A stretch of 64,000 bases of DNA from Candidatus Geothrix skivensis. Its GTDB lineage: Bacteria; Acidobacteriota; Holophagae; Holophagales; Holophagaceae. Below are positions 25,320 to 33,934 of this stretch, piece after piece. The stretch covers positions 62,001 to 126,000 of the forward strand of contig JADKIO010000012.1 of the NCBI GenBank assembly GCA_016721195.1, read 5' to 3'. Below the pieces are notes generated by a model, which saw only the letters and a program-made list of their open reading frames with translations, was not told where the DNA came from and did no database searches. Numbering within the stretch: the first letter of the stretch is position 1; the number at the start of each line of letters is the position of its first letter. The translations under genes and the position numbers were made by a program.

Positions 25320-28300
25320 ATGCTGCGCATCAACCAACTCGCCAAAGAGCTCGGAGTCGCCAATCAGGAGGTCATTGAGGCCTGCGAGAAGCGTCTGGGC
25401 CTCCAGGGGAAGAGCCATAGCTCCAACCTCACCGATGACCAGGCGGATCAACTGCGCCGGGGCCTCCAGGGCAAGACCAAGGGAGAGCCAGAGTCGGCCC
25501 CCCTGGCCCTGCACAAGCCCTCTGCTGCCGTGAAGGTGGTGAAGGGCCATGCCCCCCACACCACCCCTGTCGAACCCCAGCCCGAGCCCCCCAAGCCCGC
25601 GCCCGCGGTCCTGGTGAAGAAGGCGGAGCCGAAGCCGGAACCCCCTGCACCCGTGGAGCCCAGCCCCGAGGTGAAGGTGGCCCCTCCCATCCTCCAGGAA
25701 GCGCCCAGCGCCCCGGTGGTCACCGAGACTCCCGCGGCCACTGCCCCGGCTCCGGTCTCCCCCATCCCCGCCGAACCGGTACCGGAGACCTTCTCCCGGC
25801 TCAAGGTATCGACGGCACCGGCGACCCCTGCCCCCCGGGAAGACAAGCCGGCCCGCTTCATCCAACTGCCCCAGGCCCGTCCTGCGGGTGGAGTTCCGTC
25901 GCGCCCCCCGCAGCCCGCCGGGCCCAACGCCAGTCCCGCCCCCTCGCCTTCAGGCCCCCGCCCTGAAGCGGGCGCCCGCCCCATCGTCCAGCGGCCGGGC
26001 CAGTCCCCCAGCAATGTCCAGCGTTCCGGCATGCCGCAGAAAGAGAAGGCGGTCCTGCAGATGGCGACGAACACCGGACGCGGCGAAGTGCGGCACGAGC
26101 CCCTTCCCCCGGTCACCCCCAGCCGTCGACCCTACATCCCGCCCGCCATCACCGAGATGCGCACGGATCAGGGCTACAGTCGCATCAAGACCTCGGATGC
26201 CCCGGCCCCCGTGCCTCGGTCCCAGGAGCCTGCCCGCTACATCCAGCTGCCCCAGGCCCGCCCTGCGCCTGGCAGCCGCCCCAGCGGCCCCGGTGGTCGT
26301 CCCATGGGCGGGCCAGGAGGCCCCAGCCGTGGCCCCGGCGGTCCTGGCAGTCGCCCCGGCGGCCCCGGTGGTCGTCCCGGAGGCCCCGGCGGCCGTCCCG
26401 GCATGGGTTCCCGCCCCGGCGGCCCCGGCCGCGGCCCCTCCATCCCGGCCACTGGTCCCATCGATCCCAACAGCCAGAAGGGCCCCGGTCGCGGCGCCCA
26501 CGTGGGCGGCAAGAAGAAGAAGGGCGGCTACGTCCGGAGCAAGGAAGAGGAACTCGACCTCAAGCTCCGCCAGCCCCGCTCCCGCGCCCAGCAGGTGGCC
26601 AGCGAGTACATCGAAGAGGAAATCGGCATCGTCATGCTCTCTGAGGGCGTGACGGTCAAGGAACTGGCCGAAAAGTGCAGCCGCCCCGCCAAGGATGTGG
26701 TGGCCAAGCTGCTCCACCGCGGCATCTTCGCCACCATCAACCAGCCCCTCGACACCGAGATGGCCAAGGACATCGCCCGGGAATTCGGGTTCCTGGCCGA
26801 TATCGTCACCTTCGAAGAGGACGTGCAGATCTCGGCGGATGAATCCGGCGAGGTGCAGGGCGAGAAACTCCCCCGTCCCCCGGTGGTCACCATCATGGGC
26901 CACGTGGATCACGGCAAGACCTCCCTGCTGGACGCCATCCGCAAGACCAAGGTGGCGGCGGGCGAGGCCGGTGGCATCACCCAGCACGTGGGCGCCTACC
27001 ACGTGGACGTGAAGGATCCCAACACCGGCGAGATGCGCCAGGTGGTCTTCCTTGACACTCCCGGCCACGAAGCCTTCACCAAGATGCGCGCCCGGGGCGC
27101 CAAGGTCACGGACATCGCCATTCTGGTGGTGGCCGCCGACGACGGCGTCATGCCCCAGACCGTGGAATCCATCAACCACGCCAAGGCCGCCGATGTGCCC
27201 CTGCTGATCGCCATCAACAAGATCGACAAGCCCGGCGCCAATCCGGACAAGGTCCAGCAGGGCCTGCTCCAGCACAGCGTCCAGACCGAGGCCTACGGCG
27301 GCGACGTGCCGGCCGTGCTGGTCAGCGCCAAGACCAAGCAGGGCCTGGATGAGCTCCTCGAGACCATCCTTCTGGTGGCGGATATGAAGGAACTGAAGGC
27401 GGTCTATGATTGCCCCGCCGCTGGATCCATCATCGAAGGCCGCCTCGACCGCGGCCGGGGACCCGTGGCCACCGTGCTCGTCCAGCGCGGGACCCTCAAG
27501 GCCGGCGACATCTTCGTGGCCGGCGCCACCATGGGCCGCGTCCGGGCCATGTTCGACGACCTGGGCCGCAAGGTCACGGAAGTCGGCCCCTCCAGCGCCG
27601 TGCAGATCCTCGGCTTCGAAGAAGTGCCCAGCGCGGGCGACAACTTCCAGGTGGTCGAGGACGAGGCCAAGGCCCGCACCATCGCGTCCTTCCGCCAGGA
27701 GAAGGCCAAGCAGGCGGCCCAGCAGAAGCAGCGGGCCACCCTCGAGACCCTGTTCAGCACCATCAAGGACGGCCAGGTCAAGGAGCTGGCACTCATCATC
27801 AAGGCCGATACCCAGGGTTCCGTGGAATCCCTGGTGGGCCAGCTGGAGCGCCTCAGCACCGACAAGGTCCGGGTGCGCATCATCCACAGCGCCGCCGGCA
27901 CCGTCACCGAGAACGACGTGCTGCTCGCCGAAGCCTCCAAGGCCACCATCATCGGCTTCCACACCAAGGCCGAGAAGAAGACCGAGGAGCTGGCCCGGGA
28001 AGAGGGCGTGGACCTGCGCTTCCACGACATCATCTACAAGGTCACGGAGGAGATCGAGCAGGCCATGGTCGGCATGCTGGACGCCACCGAGAAGGAGACG
28101 GTCCACGGCCTCGCCGAGGTCCGTCAGCTCTTCAAGATCGGGCGCACGGTCATCGCCGGCTCCTTCGTCACCGAAGGCAAGGTCCAGAAGGCCTACAAGG
28201 TGCGCGTGAAGCGCGGTGAGGAAGTCCTCTTCGAAGGCGCCCTCAAGAGCCTCAAGCGCTTCAAGGAGGATGTCTCCGAAGTGAAGAACGGCCTCGACTG

Positions 28301-28394
28301 CGGCATCGCCCTCGAAGGCTACGACGAGCTGAGGGAAGGGGATCTCCTCGAGTTCTTCAGCAAGGAGAAGGTGATCGCCACCAGCCTCAGCTAG
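25320..28394 (+). CDS. infB: Translation initiation factor IF-2
   Basis: This 1024-residue protein is longer than the 890-residue E. coli form. An IF2_N domain comes first (MLRINQLAKELGVANQ). Next is a disordered region of about 350 residues rich in Pro/Ala and then Gly/Arg/Pro, with GGPGGRPGGPG-type repeats around residues 320-380. It is followed by a second IF2_N segment and the GTPase domain with GHVDHGKTS (G1, near residue 530), DTPGHEAF (G3) and NKIDKP (G4). The C-terminal domains that bind initiator tRNA follow. The low-complexity linker explains the long spurious frames on the other strand. Tandem hairpins terminate the operon after the stop. Confidence 0.97.
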   Translation: MLRINQLAKELGVANQEVIEACEKRLGLQGKSHSSNLTDDQADQLRRGLQGKTKGEPESAPLALHKPSAAVKVVKGHAPHTTPVEPQPEPPKPAPAVLVKKAEPKPEPPAPVEPSPEVKVAPPILQEAPSAPVVTETPAATAPAPVSPIPAEPVPETFSRLKVSTAPATPAPREDKPARFIQLPQARPAGGVPSRPPQPAGPNASPAPSPSGPRPEAGARPIVQRPGQSPSNVQRSGMPQKEKAVLQMATNTGRGEVRHEPLPPVTPSRRPYIPPAITEMRTDQGYSRIKTSDAPAPVPRSQEPARYIQLPQARPAPGSRPSGPGGRPMGGPGGPSRGPGGPGSRPGGPGGRPGGPGGRPGMGSRPGGPGRGPSIPATGPIDPNSQKGPGRGAHVGGKKKKGGYVRSKEEELDLKLRQPRSRAQQVASEYIEEEIGIVMLSEGVTVKELAEKCSRPAKDVVAKLLHRGIFATINQPLDTEMAKDIAREFGFLADIVTFEEDVQISADESGEVQGEKLPRPPVVTIMGHVDHGKTSLLDAIRKTKVAAGEAGGITQHVGAYHVDVKDPNTGEMRQVVFLDTPGHEAFTKMRARGAKVTDIAILVVAADDGVMPQTVESINHAKAADVPLLIAINKIDKPGANPDKVQQGLLQHSVQTEAYGGDVPAVLVSAKTKQGLDELLETILLVADMKELKAVYDCPAAGSIIEGRLDRGRGPVATVLVQRGTLKAGDIFVAGATMGRVRAMFDDLGRKVTEVGPSSAVQILGFEEVPSAGDNFQVVEDEAKARTIASFRQEKAKQAAQQKQRATLETLFSTIKDGQVKELALIIKADTQGSVESLVGQLERLSTDKVRVRIIHSAAGTVTENDVLLAEASKATIIGFHTKAEKKTEELAREEGVDLRFHDIIYKVTEEIEQAMVGMLDATEKETVHGLAEVRQLFKIGRTVIAGSFVTEGKVQKAYKVRVKRGEEVLFEGALKSLKRFKEDVSEVKNGLDCGIALEGYDELREGDLLEFFSKEKVIATSLS

Positions 28395-28399
28395 TGGCG

Positions 28400-28455
28400 C
28401 TCTGCGCGTCGCGCAGAGGGATGACGGGCCCGCGAAGCGGGCCCGTTCCATTTTT
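28400..28455 (+). terminator. Tandem hairpin terminator of the rimP-nusA-infB operon
   Basis: The first hairpin is CTCTGCGC at 28400-28407 with GCGCAGAG at 28411-28418. The second is a perfect 10-bp stem, ACGGGCCCGC at 28424-28433 with GCGGGCCCGT at 28437-28446 (loop GAA), followed by TCCA and five T (28451-28455). Confidence 0.85.
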
Positions 28456-28463
28456 CATCATAT

Positions 28464-28492
28464 TTGACTTAATGGTATTTAAATATTGATTA
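28464..28492 (+). promoter_or_regulatory. Candidate promoter of hppD
   Basis: TTGACT at 28464-28469, a 17-base spacer and TGATTA at 28487-28492 lie in an A/T-rich patch between the infB terminator and hppD. The -35 is close to consensus and the -10 is weak. Confidence 0.4.
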
Positions 28493-28512
28493 CACTGAAG
28501 TAACCATCTTTC

Positions 28513-28528
28513 TGTGATCCTTGTCACG
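28513..28528 (+). promoter_or_regulatory. CRP/FNR-type palindrome upstream of hppD
   Basis: TGTGA-N6-TCACG at 28513-28528 differs in one base from the CRP consensus TGTGA-N6-TCACA. It lies 47 bases before the hppD start and downstream of the candidate -10, a position that would suit repression or activation of a nearer promoter. Confidence 0.45.
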
Positions 28529-28575
28529 ACGCAGGCTCTCCAAACTATCGTGTTGGCCCTTTCTCTGGATCCGTC

Positions 28576-29685
28576 ATGTCCACACCCAGTTTCGATCTCA
28601 GCGCCCCCACGAGCGGGAAATCTGCCACCAACCCCATGGGCCTCAGTGGCATCGACCACTTCCAGCTGACCGGATCCATCGACCGCCTGGAGCCGCTTTA
28701 CCGGCGCCTGGGCTTCGCCCGGGTGGCCGTGGGCCGGCATGCCTGGGGCTTCGTGGTCCACCTGCGCCAGCAGCGCATGGACATCCTGATCTACGAGGCC
28801 GATGCCACCCATCCCGCTGGGCGCTACTTCCAGGCCCATGGAGAAGGCGTCTGTGCCCTCAACTTCGCCGTGGATGACCTGGACGTGGCTCTCGCGCAGG
28901 CCCGCCATCGGCACGCCAAGGTCATGCTTGAGCCGCAGCACCATGAGCTGGGGGATGGGGCCATCCGCTTCGCCGCCATCCAGGGGGTGGGGGATGTCTG
29001 GAACTTCCTGGTGGAACGACGGGGTGCGCCGGACGTTTTCTGGCCGGGCCTCAGCGCGGAGCCCCTCCCGGCCTTCTGCGATCCGGGCCTGGTGCGGGTG
29101 GATCACCTCACCAACAACGTGGGTCCGGGCGAGATGGACGCCCTGGTGGACTTCTACGAGCGGGTCTACGGCTTCGGCGTCACCCGGGAGTTCCACATCC
29201 GCGGTGCCTTGGGCACGGGCCTGGATTCCAAAGTGGTGCAGAGCACCAACAACCAGGTGATCATCCCCATCAACCAGCCCACGGACGAAAAGAGCCAGGT
29301 GCAGGAATACGTCACCCGGCACAAGGGCCAGGGCGTCCAGCACATTGCCATGTCCACCAACGACATCTTCCAGACGCTGCGCACCCTCCAGGCCCAGGGC
29401 TTCACCTTCCTCCGCGTCCCCGACACCTATTACGAGCTGCTGCCCGGGCGGGTGGCGCGGGGGGGCTATGCCGTCCGTGAGGACTTCGCCACGGTCCGGG
29501 AGCTGGGGGTCCAGATCGATGGGGACGGGACGGGCTACCTTCTCCAGATCTTCAGCGAGGACCAGATCGGACCGCTCTTCTTCGAGATCATCCAGCGGCG
29601 GGGGAACATGGGCTTCGGCGAAGGCAACTTCCAGGCTTTGTACGACTCCATTGAGCTCGACCAGAAAAAGCGCGGAGTTCTGTAA
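28576..29685 (+). CDS. hppD: 4-hydroxyphenylpyruvate dioxygenase
   Basis: This Fe(II) dioxygenase of 369 residues converts 4-hydroxyphenylpyruvate to homogentisate in tyrosine catabolism. The 2-His-1-Glu iron ligands are His177 (RVDHLTNNV), His256 (GVQHIAMSTNDI) and Glu337 (FFEIIQRRG), each in its family motif. The N-terminal vicinal-oxygen-chelate domain lacks the metal site, as usual. The C-terminal GFGEGNFQALYDSIE helix that gates the active site is intact. No homogentisate dioxygenase is in the window. The gene is monocistronic, with its own promoter region carrying a CRP-like palindrome. PhhB, encoded about 8 kb upstream, belongs to the preceding hydroxylation step. Confidence 0.96.
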   Translation: MSTPSFDLSAPTSGKSATNPMGLSGIDHFQLTGSIDRLEPLYRRLGFARVAVGRHAWGFVVHLRQQRMDILIYEADATHPAGRYFQAHGEGVCALNFAVDDLDVALAQARHRHAKVMLEPQHHELGDGAIRFAAIQGVGDVWNFLVERRGAPDVFWPGLSAEPLPAFCDPGLVRVDHLTNNVGPGEMDALVDFYERVYGFGVTREFHIRGALGTGLDSKVVQSTNNQVIIPINQPTDEKSQVQEYVTRHKGQGVQHIAMSTNDIFQTLRTLQAQGFTFLRVPDTYYELLPGRVARGGYAVREDFATVRELGVQIDGDGTGYLLQIFSEDQIGPLFFEIIQRRGNMGFGEGNFQALYDSIELDQKKRGVL

Positions 29686-29751
29686 TCCTCCGATCATGAT
29701 TCACCCCACGCCGGGTTCCGGCGGTCGCGAAACCCGAACAAGTGAAGCGTC

Positions 29752-30582
29752 CTAGCCTTCAGCCGCCGTGCGGAACAAGGCCGCCGTGGCTTCGTCGGCG
29801 GGGAAGAGGCTTTCGATGCGCAGCTCGTCGGCGGTGACATCCTGGGCGGTGCCGAAGGTGGCGATCACCGTGAACAGCGAAATGTGCAGGCCATCCTTCT
29901 CGAGGACCACGGGCAGCACGGGCACCAGGGCCACCTCCTCCGGTGTCCGCAGAGTCGGAGCATCCTGATGAGGGGCGAGGTCTTCCAGCACCCGGCGCAT
30001 CTCCTCCCCACCCAGAGCCTCTGCCTCCCGCCGGGCGCGGTGCCAGAGCAGCGGGGCGATGGCGGCCCAGTTCGCGACGAAGGGCCGGATGCCCTCCGGG
30101 TGGAAGAAGAGGCGCATGAGGTTGCGCTGCGGGCCGCCGACGCGGACCCACAGGTCGGCGCCGAGCATGGCGCTCAGCCGGTCGAAGGAGGCATTGGCCA
30201 GGCGGATGTTCCAGGCGCGATCCAGGGCGATGGCCGGGAAGGGCTCATGGTTGGCCAGCATCATCCGGACGGCGCCCAGGACCTGGCTCATCTGCGGATC
30301 CTCCAGGGGCCGCGCCTTGAAGACGGGCGCGAACCCGGCGGCGGTCAGCCAGTCGTTCCGCTCCCGCAGCGGCACCGCCAGGGCCTCGCTCAGCTGCAGG
30401 ATCATGCCGCGGCTCGGCTGGGCGCGCCCCGACTCCAGAAAGCTGACGTGGCGCTGGGACACGCCGGAGGACAGGGAGAGGTCCAGCTGGGAGAGGCGTC
30501 GCCGCTGACGCCAGGTCCTCAGCAGGTGCGGGAAGCCCCCAGCCCCCTCCACCCTTGCCTGACTCCGTGCCCCTGACGCCAT
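29752..30582 (-). CDS. XRE family regulator with an MmyB-like ligand domain
   Basis: The protein has 276 residues. An N-terminal helix-turn-helix of the XRE type (LRTWRQRRRLSQLDLSLSSG, then VSQRHVSFLESGRAQPS) is followed by a C-terminal domain with the MmyB-like pattern (DRAWNIRLANASFDRLS, RNLMRLFFHPEGIRPF, PEEVALVPVLPVVL). In actinobacteria such regulators often control a neighbouring oxidoreductase, and the domain is PAS-like and may bind a fatty acid. The ATG at 30582 has an AGGGGG upstream. It is divergent from a DUF2834-like membrane gene, the most obvious candidate target. Confidence 0.85.
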   Translation of the reverse strand: MASGARSQARVEGAGGFPHLLRTWRQRRRLSQLDLSLSSGVSQRHVSFLESGRAQPSRGMILQLSEALAVPLRERNDWLTAAGFAPVFKARPLEDPQMSQVLGAVRMMLANHEPFPAIALDRAWNIRLANASFDRLSAMLGADLWVRVGGPQRNLMRLFFHPEGIRPFVANWAAIAPLLWHRARREAEALGGEEMRRVLEDLAPHQDAPTLRTPEEVALVPVLPVVLEKDGLHISLFTVIATFGTAQDVTADELRIESLFPADEATAALFRTAAEG

Positions 30583-30701
30583 GGGAACCCCCTGCCTGGG
30601 CGCATTGTCCCCGGCGGGGCGAGGCCATTCAATGACCTGGGAGGTAATTGCGGAGCCCCATCCCTGGTCGCATTCTGGCCCCACAAGGACAGGAGGGTTC
30701 C

Positions 30702-31016
30702 ATGTCGGGTCGTCTGCTGGTGTTGCTGCTGGTCATCGCGGGGTTCGGAGTGCTTTCGGCACTCGCCCTGCTGGATGTGGGCTACTGGGGCATCGTCGCG
30801 CCCCACTTCCGCAGCTGGGGTGGTGCCCAGGTGCTCACGGACCTGGTGCTCCTGGCCATCCTGGCCTGCTTCTGGATGACCCGGGATGCCAGGAAGCACG
30901 GGCTGCCTGCCTGGCCCTTCATCCTCGTCACGCTGGTGGCGGGTTCCTTCGGACCACTCTCCTATCTCGTGGCGCGCGAACTCCGCCGAAGTGCCGAATC
31001 GACCGCGACCTCATAA
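30702..31016 (+). CDS. DUF2834-like small membrane protein
   Basis: This 104-residue protein has three predicted membrane helices (LLVLLLVIAGFGVLSALALL; VLTDLVLLAILACFW; WPFILVTLVAGSFGPLSYLV). The motif WMTRDARKHGLPAWPF between helices two and three matches the DUF2834 family. The role is unknown. The ATG at 30702 has GGAGG five bases upstream. The gene is read divergently from the XRE regulator, with 119 bases between them, an arrangement that often means direct control. Confidence 0.7.
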   Translation: MSGRLLVLLLVIAGFGVLSALALLDVGYWGIVAPHFRSWGGAQVLTDLVLLAILACFWMTRDARKHGLPAWPFILVTLVAGSFGPLSYLVARELRRSAESTATS

Positions 31017-31050
31017 GAGGCAGGACGACACACCCCGGTTGCCGGCAGGT

Positions 31051-31524
31051 TTATCGGCCTGGCTTCGGAGCTTCCTTCTCCAGCCAGAGCAGGGCCTGCT
31101 CCCCGCTGGGCACGCGGTAGGCCTGGTAGGGATTGCCCCCGTAGGGACCGTCGTGGCCATTCCAGAGCCTGGTCTGGATGACCTTCCCCTCCGCGTCGAA
31201 CCAGAGGCCCTGGATCTGGAAGTAGGTGACCCTGGAGGTGGACCAGAAGGGCACGATCACCGCCAGGGTCAGGATGCGGCGCTCCGTCGTTTCGGTGCGG
31301 CGGAAGGCCATGGCGCGACCATCGGGGCTCGCGGCGAAGGGCTCGCCAAGCTGTTTCAGGATCACCTCCCGAGGGGTCCCAGGGACGGCCATGGCCGAGA
31401 GCCGTTCCTGGGTCAGGAACTGGTCCGAAACGGGTCGCCGCCCCAGGGGCGCTACTTCCCCGCATCCGGCCAGCAGCATCACCGCCAGGGCGACCAGCCC
31501 AGCCAGCCCGCTACCAGCCTTCAT
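31051..31524 (-). CDS. Lipoprotein with a SmpA/OmlA-like segment
   Basis: The product has 157 residues and a signal peptide ending in the lipobox LLAGC. After it, VPGTPREVILKQLGEPFAAS resembles the repeat of the SmpA/OmlA/BamE-like fold, in which a helix is followed by a glycine-containing turn. The C-terminal part is aromatic and glycine-rich (TYFQIQGLWFDAEGKV, NGHDGPYGGNPYQAYR). It is not a clear BamE orthologue. The ATG overlaps the stop of a tiny upstream frame (ATGA), and both follow the S9 peptidase gene on the same strand, so the three probably form an operon. Confidence 0.7.
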   Translation of the reverse strand: MKAGSGLAGLVALAVMLLAGCGEVAPLGRRPVSDQFLTQERLSAMAVPGTPREVILKQLGEPFAASPDGRAMAFRRTETTERRILTLAVIVPFWSTSRVTYFQIQGLWFDAEGKVIQTRLWNGHDGPYGGNPYQAYRVPSGEQALLWLEKEAPKPGR

Positions 31525-31622
31525 GGGGCACCCAGCCGCTGGATGAGCAGGAACTGGCCGCCGTGGTGCGGGTCAGGGGCCTGTTCGAGGGCCAGCAGGA
31601 GCAGATCCGTTTCACGGGGCAC
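31521..31622 (-). CDS. Possible 33-residue protein between the S9 peptidase and lipoprotein genes
   Basis: A GTG at 31622 is preceded by GGGAGG with a five-base spacer and opens a frame that ends in a TGA overlapping the ATG of the lipoprotein gene by four bases (ATGA). Such overlap is typical of translational coupling. The peptide begins VPRETDLLLLALEQAP and ends QFLLIQRLGAP. It has no signal peptide and no recognised family. It may be a leader that couples translation of the lipoprotein to the S9 peptidase gene, whose stop lies just upstream, or a remnant of a larger gene. Confidence 0.45.
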   Translation of the reverse strand: MPRETDLLLLALEQAPDPHHGGQFLLIQRLGAP

Positions 31623-31632
31623 GGGCGCCTCC

Positions 31633-33546
31633 CTACTTGATCAGGTACTCCTTCACGAAGAGCACCGTGGCGGCGAACTGGACATCGCGGTTGCCCTTCT
31701 TGGCGAAGCCATGGCCCTCGTCGGCGGCCTCCAGGTACCAGACGGGGCCCTTGTTCATCCGGATCTTTTCGACCATCTGGGTGGCCTCGGTGTGGGGCAC
31801 CCGGGGGTCGTTGCGGCCCTGCACGATGAACATGGGCTTGGTGATCTTGGCGGCGTTGGTGGTGGGGCTGATGCGCAGGAGGTGCTCGCGCATCTTGGGG
31901 TCCCGCTCGTCGCCGTACTCCACGCGCCGCAGGTCCCGCCGGTAGCCCTGGGTGTTCTCCAGGAAGGTGACGAAGTTGGAGATGCCCACCACGTCCACGC
32001 CACAGCGCAGGCGGTCATTGTAGTGGGTCATGCAGGCCAGGGTCATGTAGCCGCCGTAGCTGCCGCCGGTGACCATGACGCGGTTCCGGTCCAGGTCGGG
32101 CTGGGTGGCGATCCAGTCCAGCAGGGCGCCGATGTCCTTGACGCTGTCCTCGCGCTTCATGCCGTTGTCCAGGTCCAGGAAGGTCTTGCCATAGCCGCTG
32201 GAGCCGCGCACGTTGGGGAAGATCATGGCGCAGCCCAGCTCGTTGATCAGGTAGTTGGTCTGGCCCAGGTAGCCGGGCTGGAACTGGCCTTCGGGGCCGC
32301 CATGGATGTTGATGATCACGGGCCGGGACCCCGGAAAGGCAGCCCGGGCGGGCCGGTACAAAAAGCCGGAGATGCCCAGGCCATCGAAGGAGCTCCACCG
32401 CACCAGCTCGGGCTCGACGAAGGCGGCGGGATCCACGTAGCCCGTTTCGCTCTGGGTCCAGCGGGTGAGCTGCTTCGCCGGGAGATCGATGGAATAGACA
32501 TCCGCTGGGCTCTGAGCCCCGCTCAAACTGAAGGCCAGCTCCTGGCCGGTGGCATCCCAGCTAAGCCGAGAGACATTGCCCTTGGGCAGCCTGGGCAGGG
32601 GCAGTTCCGACCCGGTGGCCACCTCCAGCACCCGCAGGACCGACAGCCCGTCCTCGTTGGTTTCGAAGGCCAGGCGCCGCCCATTCCGGCTGAGCTCCAG
32701 GCTGACCACGTCCCACTTCAGGGAGGGCTGGAGGAACCGGAAGGACTTCTTCTCCAGATCCAGGTAGGCCAGCCGCTGGAATTCCGCATCCAGGTCGGTG
32801 GTGAGGAAGAGGCCCTTGCCGTCGGCACTGAAGACCCCGTGGCCATAGGCGGCGACCTTGCCTTCGGGGCTGAGGCGCTCCTTGCGGCCCGTGGCCACGT
32901 CCAGGATGTACAGCTCCGTCTCCGTGATCCGCAGGCCGTTCTCGACGAGGAGCCGATTGCCATCCGGGCTCCAGGCCCGGGCCCGCCAGCCGCCACCCTG
33001 GACCTGCAGCAGCAGCCGGGCGCCCTCCGGCCGGAGGGGGTCCATGATCCAGAGGTCGGAATCCGTGCCGTTTCGCTTGGTGCTGGCGTAGCTCAGCCAC
33101 TTGCCGTCGGGGCTGAACCGGGCGCCGGTGTTCCGGCTCTTCCCGTCGGTCAGCAGGGTGGTCTTCCGGGTCTTCAGGTCCAGGCGGTAGAGCTGGAAGA
33201 ACTCGGCCCCTCCCGTGTCCTGGCCATAGACCAGGTACTCGCCCTTGGTGGGCTCGAACATGCCGCCGCCGATGCGCTCAGGGCCGAAGGTCAGCTGGGT
33301 CCGGGCCCCCATGGGCATGCCCACCCGGTGGAGGTGGGGGACATCCCCAAAACGGGTGGAGATCAGCAGCTCGCGCCGGGTGGGGTGCCAGTCGGACAGC
33401 TGGGCCCCCCGGGATTCGGAGTAGCGGCTCAGCTCCTTCATGAGGGCCACGGGAAGGGGAGCCAGGCCCTCCGCCTTGAGGTTGGCCGGCATGGGGAGAT
33501 CCTGGGCCAGCAGGGGCAGGGCCAGGGCGAGGAACAGGGCGCGCAT
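31633..33546 (-). CDS. S9 family (prolyl oligopeptidase-like) peptidase, secreted
   Basis: The protein has 637 residues with a short signal peptide (MRALFLALALPLLAQ). The N-terminal part is a beta-propeller built from WD40/TolB-like repeats (ARFSPDGKWLSYAST, WSPDGNRLLVENG). The C-terminal alpha/beta hydrolase carries the triad Ser496 in GGSYGGYM, Asp580 in NDPRVP and His612 in DEGHGF. HGGPEGQFQPGYLG supplies the oxyanion hole. It resembles acylaminoacyl-/dipeptidyl-peptidase members. The ATG at 33546 gives the signal peptide; earlier in-frame starts do not. It appears to head a minus-strand operon with a 33-residue frame and a lipoprotein gene. Confidence 0.93.
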   Translation of the reverse strand: MRALFLALALPLLAQDLPMPANLKAEGLAPLPVALMKELSRYSESRGAQLSDWHPTRRELLISTRFGDVPHLHRVGMPMGARTQLTFGPERIGGGMFEPTKGEYLVYGQDTGGAEFFQLYRLDLKTRKTTLLTDGKSRNTGARFSPDGKWLSYASTKRNGTDSDLWIMDPLRPEGARLLLQVQGGGWRARAWSPDGNRLLVENGLRITETELYILDVATGRKERLSPEGKVAAYGHGVFSADGKGLFLTTDLDAEFQRLAYLDLEKKSFRFLQPSLKWDVVSLELSRNGRRLAFETNEDGLSVLRVLEVATGSELPLPRLPKGNVSRLSWDATGQELAFSLSGAQSPADVYSIDLPAKQLTRWTQSETGYVDPAAFVEPELVRWSSFDGLGISGFLYRPARAAFPGSRPVIINIHGGPEGQFQPGYLGQTNYLINELGCAMIFPNVRGSSGYGKTFLDLDNGMKREDSVKDIGALLDWIATQPDLDRNRVMVTGGSYGGYMTLACMTHYNDRLRCGVDVVGISNFVTFLENTQGYRRDLRRVEYGDERDPKMREHLLRISPTTNAAKITKPMFIVQGRNDPRVPHTEATQMVEKIRMNKGPVWYLEAADEGHGFAKKGNRDVQFAATVLFVKEYLIK

Positions 33547-33873
33547 GGGAACTCCGGAAGGCAACCGCATCGGGGTGAGTGGATTCGAGCCACCCATTCT
33601 GATCAGAGGGGGGTGTGCCGCGTCAACGGCCGCCGTATTTCATGCAAGCCTGGCGCCATGCTCCCGATATTCAAGAAAAGGTGGTCGTCTGCAGGTGATG
33701 GAGGCCAGGCAGATGCAGACCACCCTGAATGCGCCCATGGGTGGAGGGGTGACGAAGGGCTGCACCCACAACAGCCTGCGAGTGGAGGCCACGGACCTGC
33801 CCCTGGCACTCCAATGAGGGGCCTGAGCCAACCAGGGCCACTGGAGCGCCTGGTCACAAACTCGCTGCTCAGG
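33547..33873. other. Intergenic region without a convincing gene
   Basis: About 330 bases between the S9 peptidase gene and the promoter of the next gene. A 39-codon frame on the plus strand near 33700-33817 has no good ribosome binding site or recognisable product and was not called. The minus strand shows only compositional frames. Confidence 0.4.
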
Positions 33874-33901
33874 TTGACAACCCCTCGGGGGCTTCTATGT
33901 T
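33874..33901 (+). promoter_or_regulatory. Sigma-70-like promoter of the small lipoprotein gene
   Basis: TTGACA at 33874-33879, a 16-base spacer and TATGTT at 33896-33901 lie 33 bases before the ATG at 33935. The -35 is a perfect consensus match. Confidence 0.65.
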
Positions 33902-33934
33902 GTGCCAGGCCTTGAGGTCTACAGGGAGCTGCGT

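Noticed and set aside
25950..28451. An 833-codon minus-strand frame opposite infB
   Set aside because: It arises from the G+C-rich IF-2 gene, including its Gly/Arg/Pro linker; no recognisable protein.
33690..33817. A 39-codon plus-strand frame in the gap after the S9 peptidase start
   Set aside because: No convincing ribosome binding site, no recognisable sequence, and it lies upstream of a clear promoter for the next gene.
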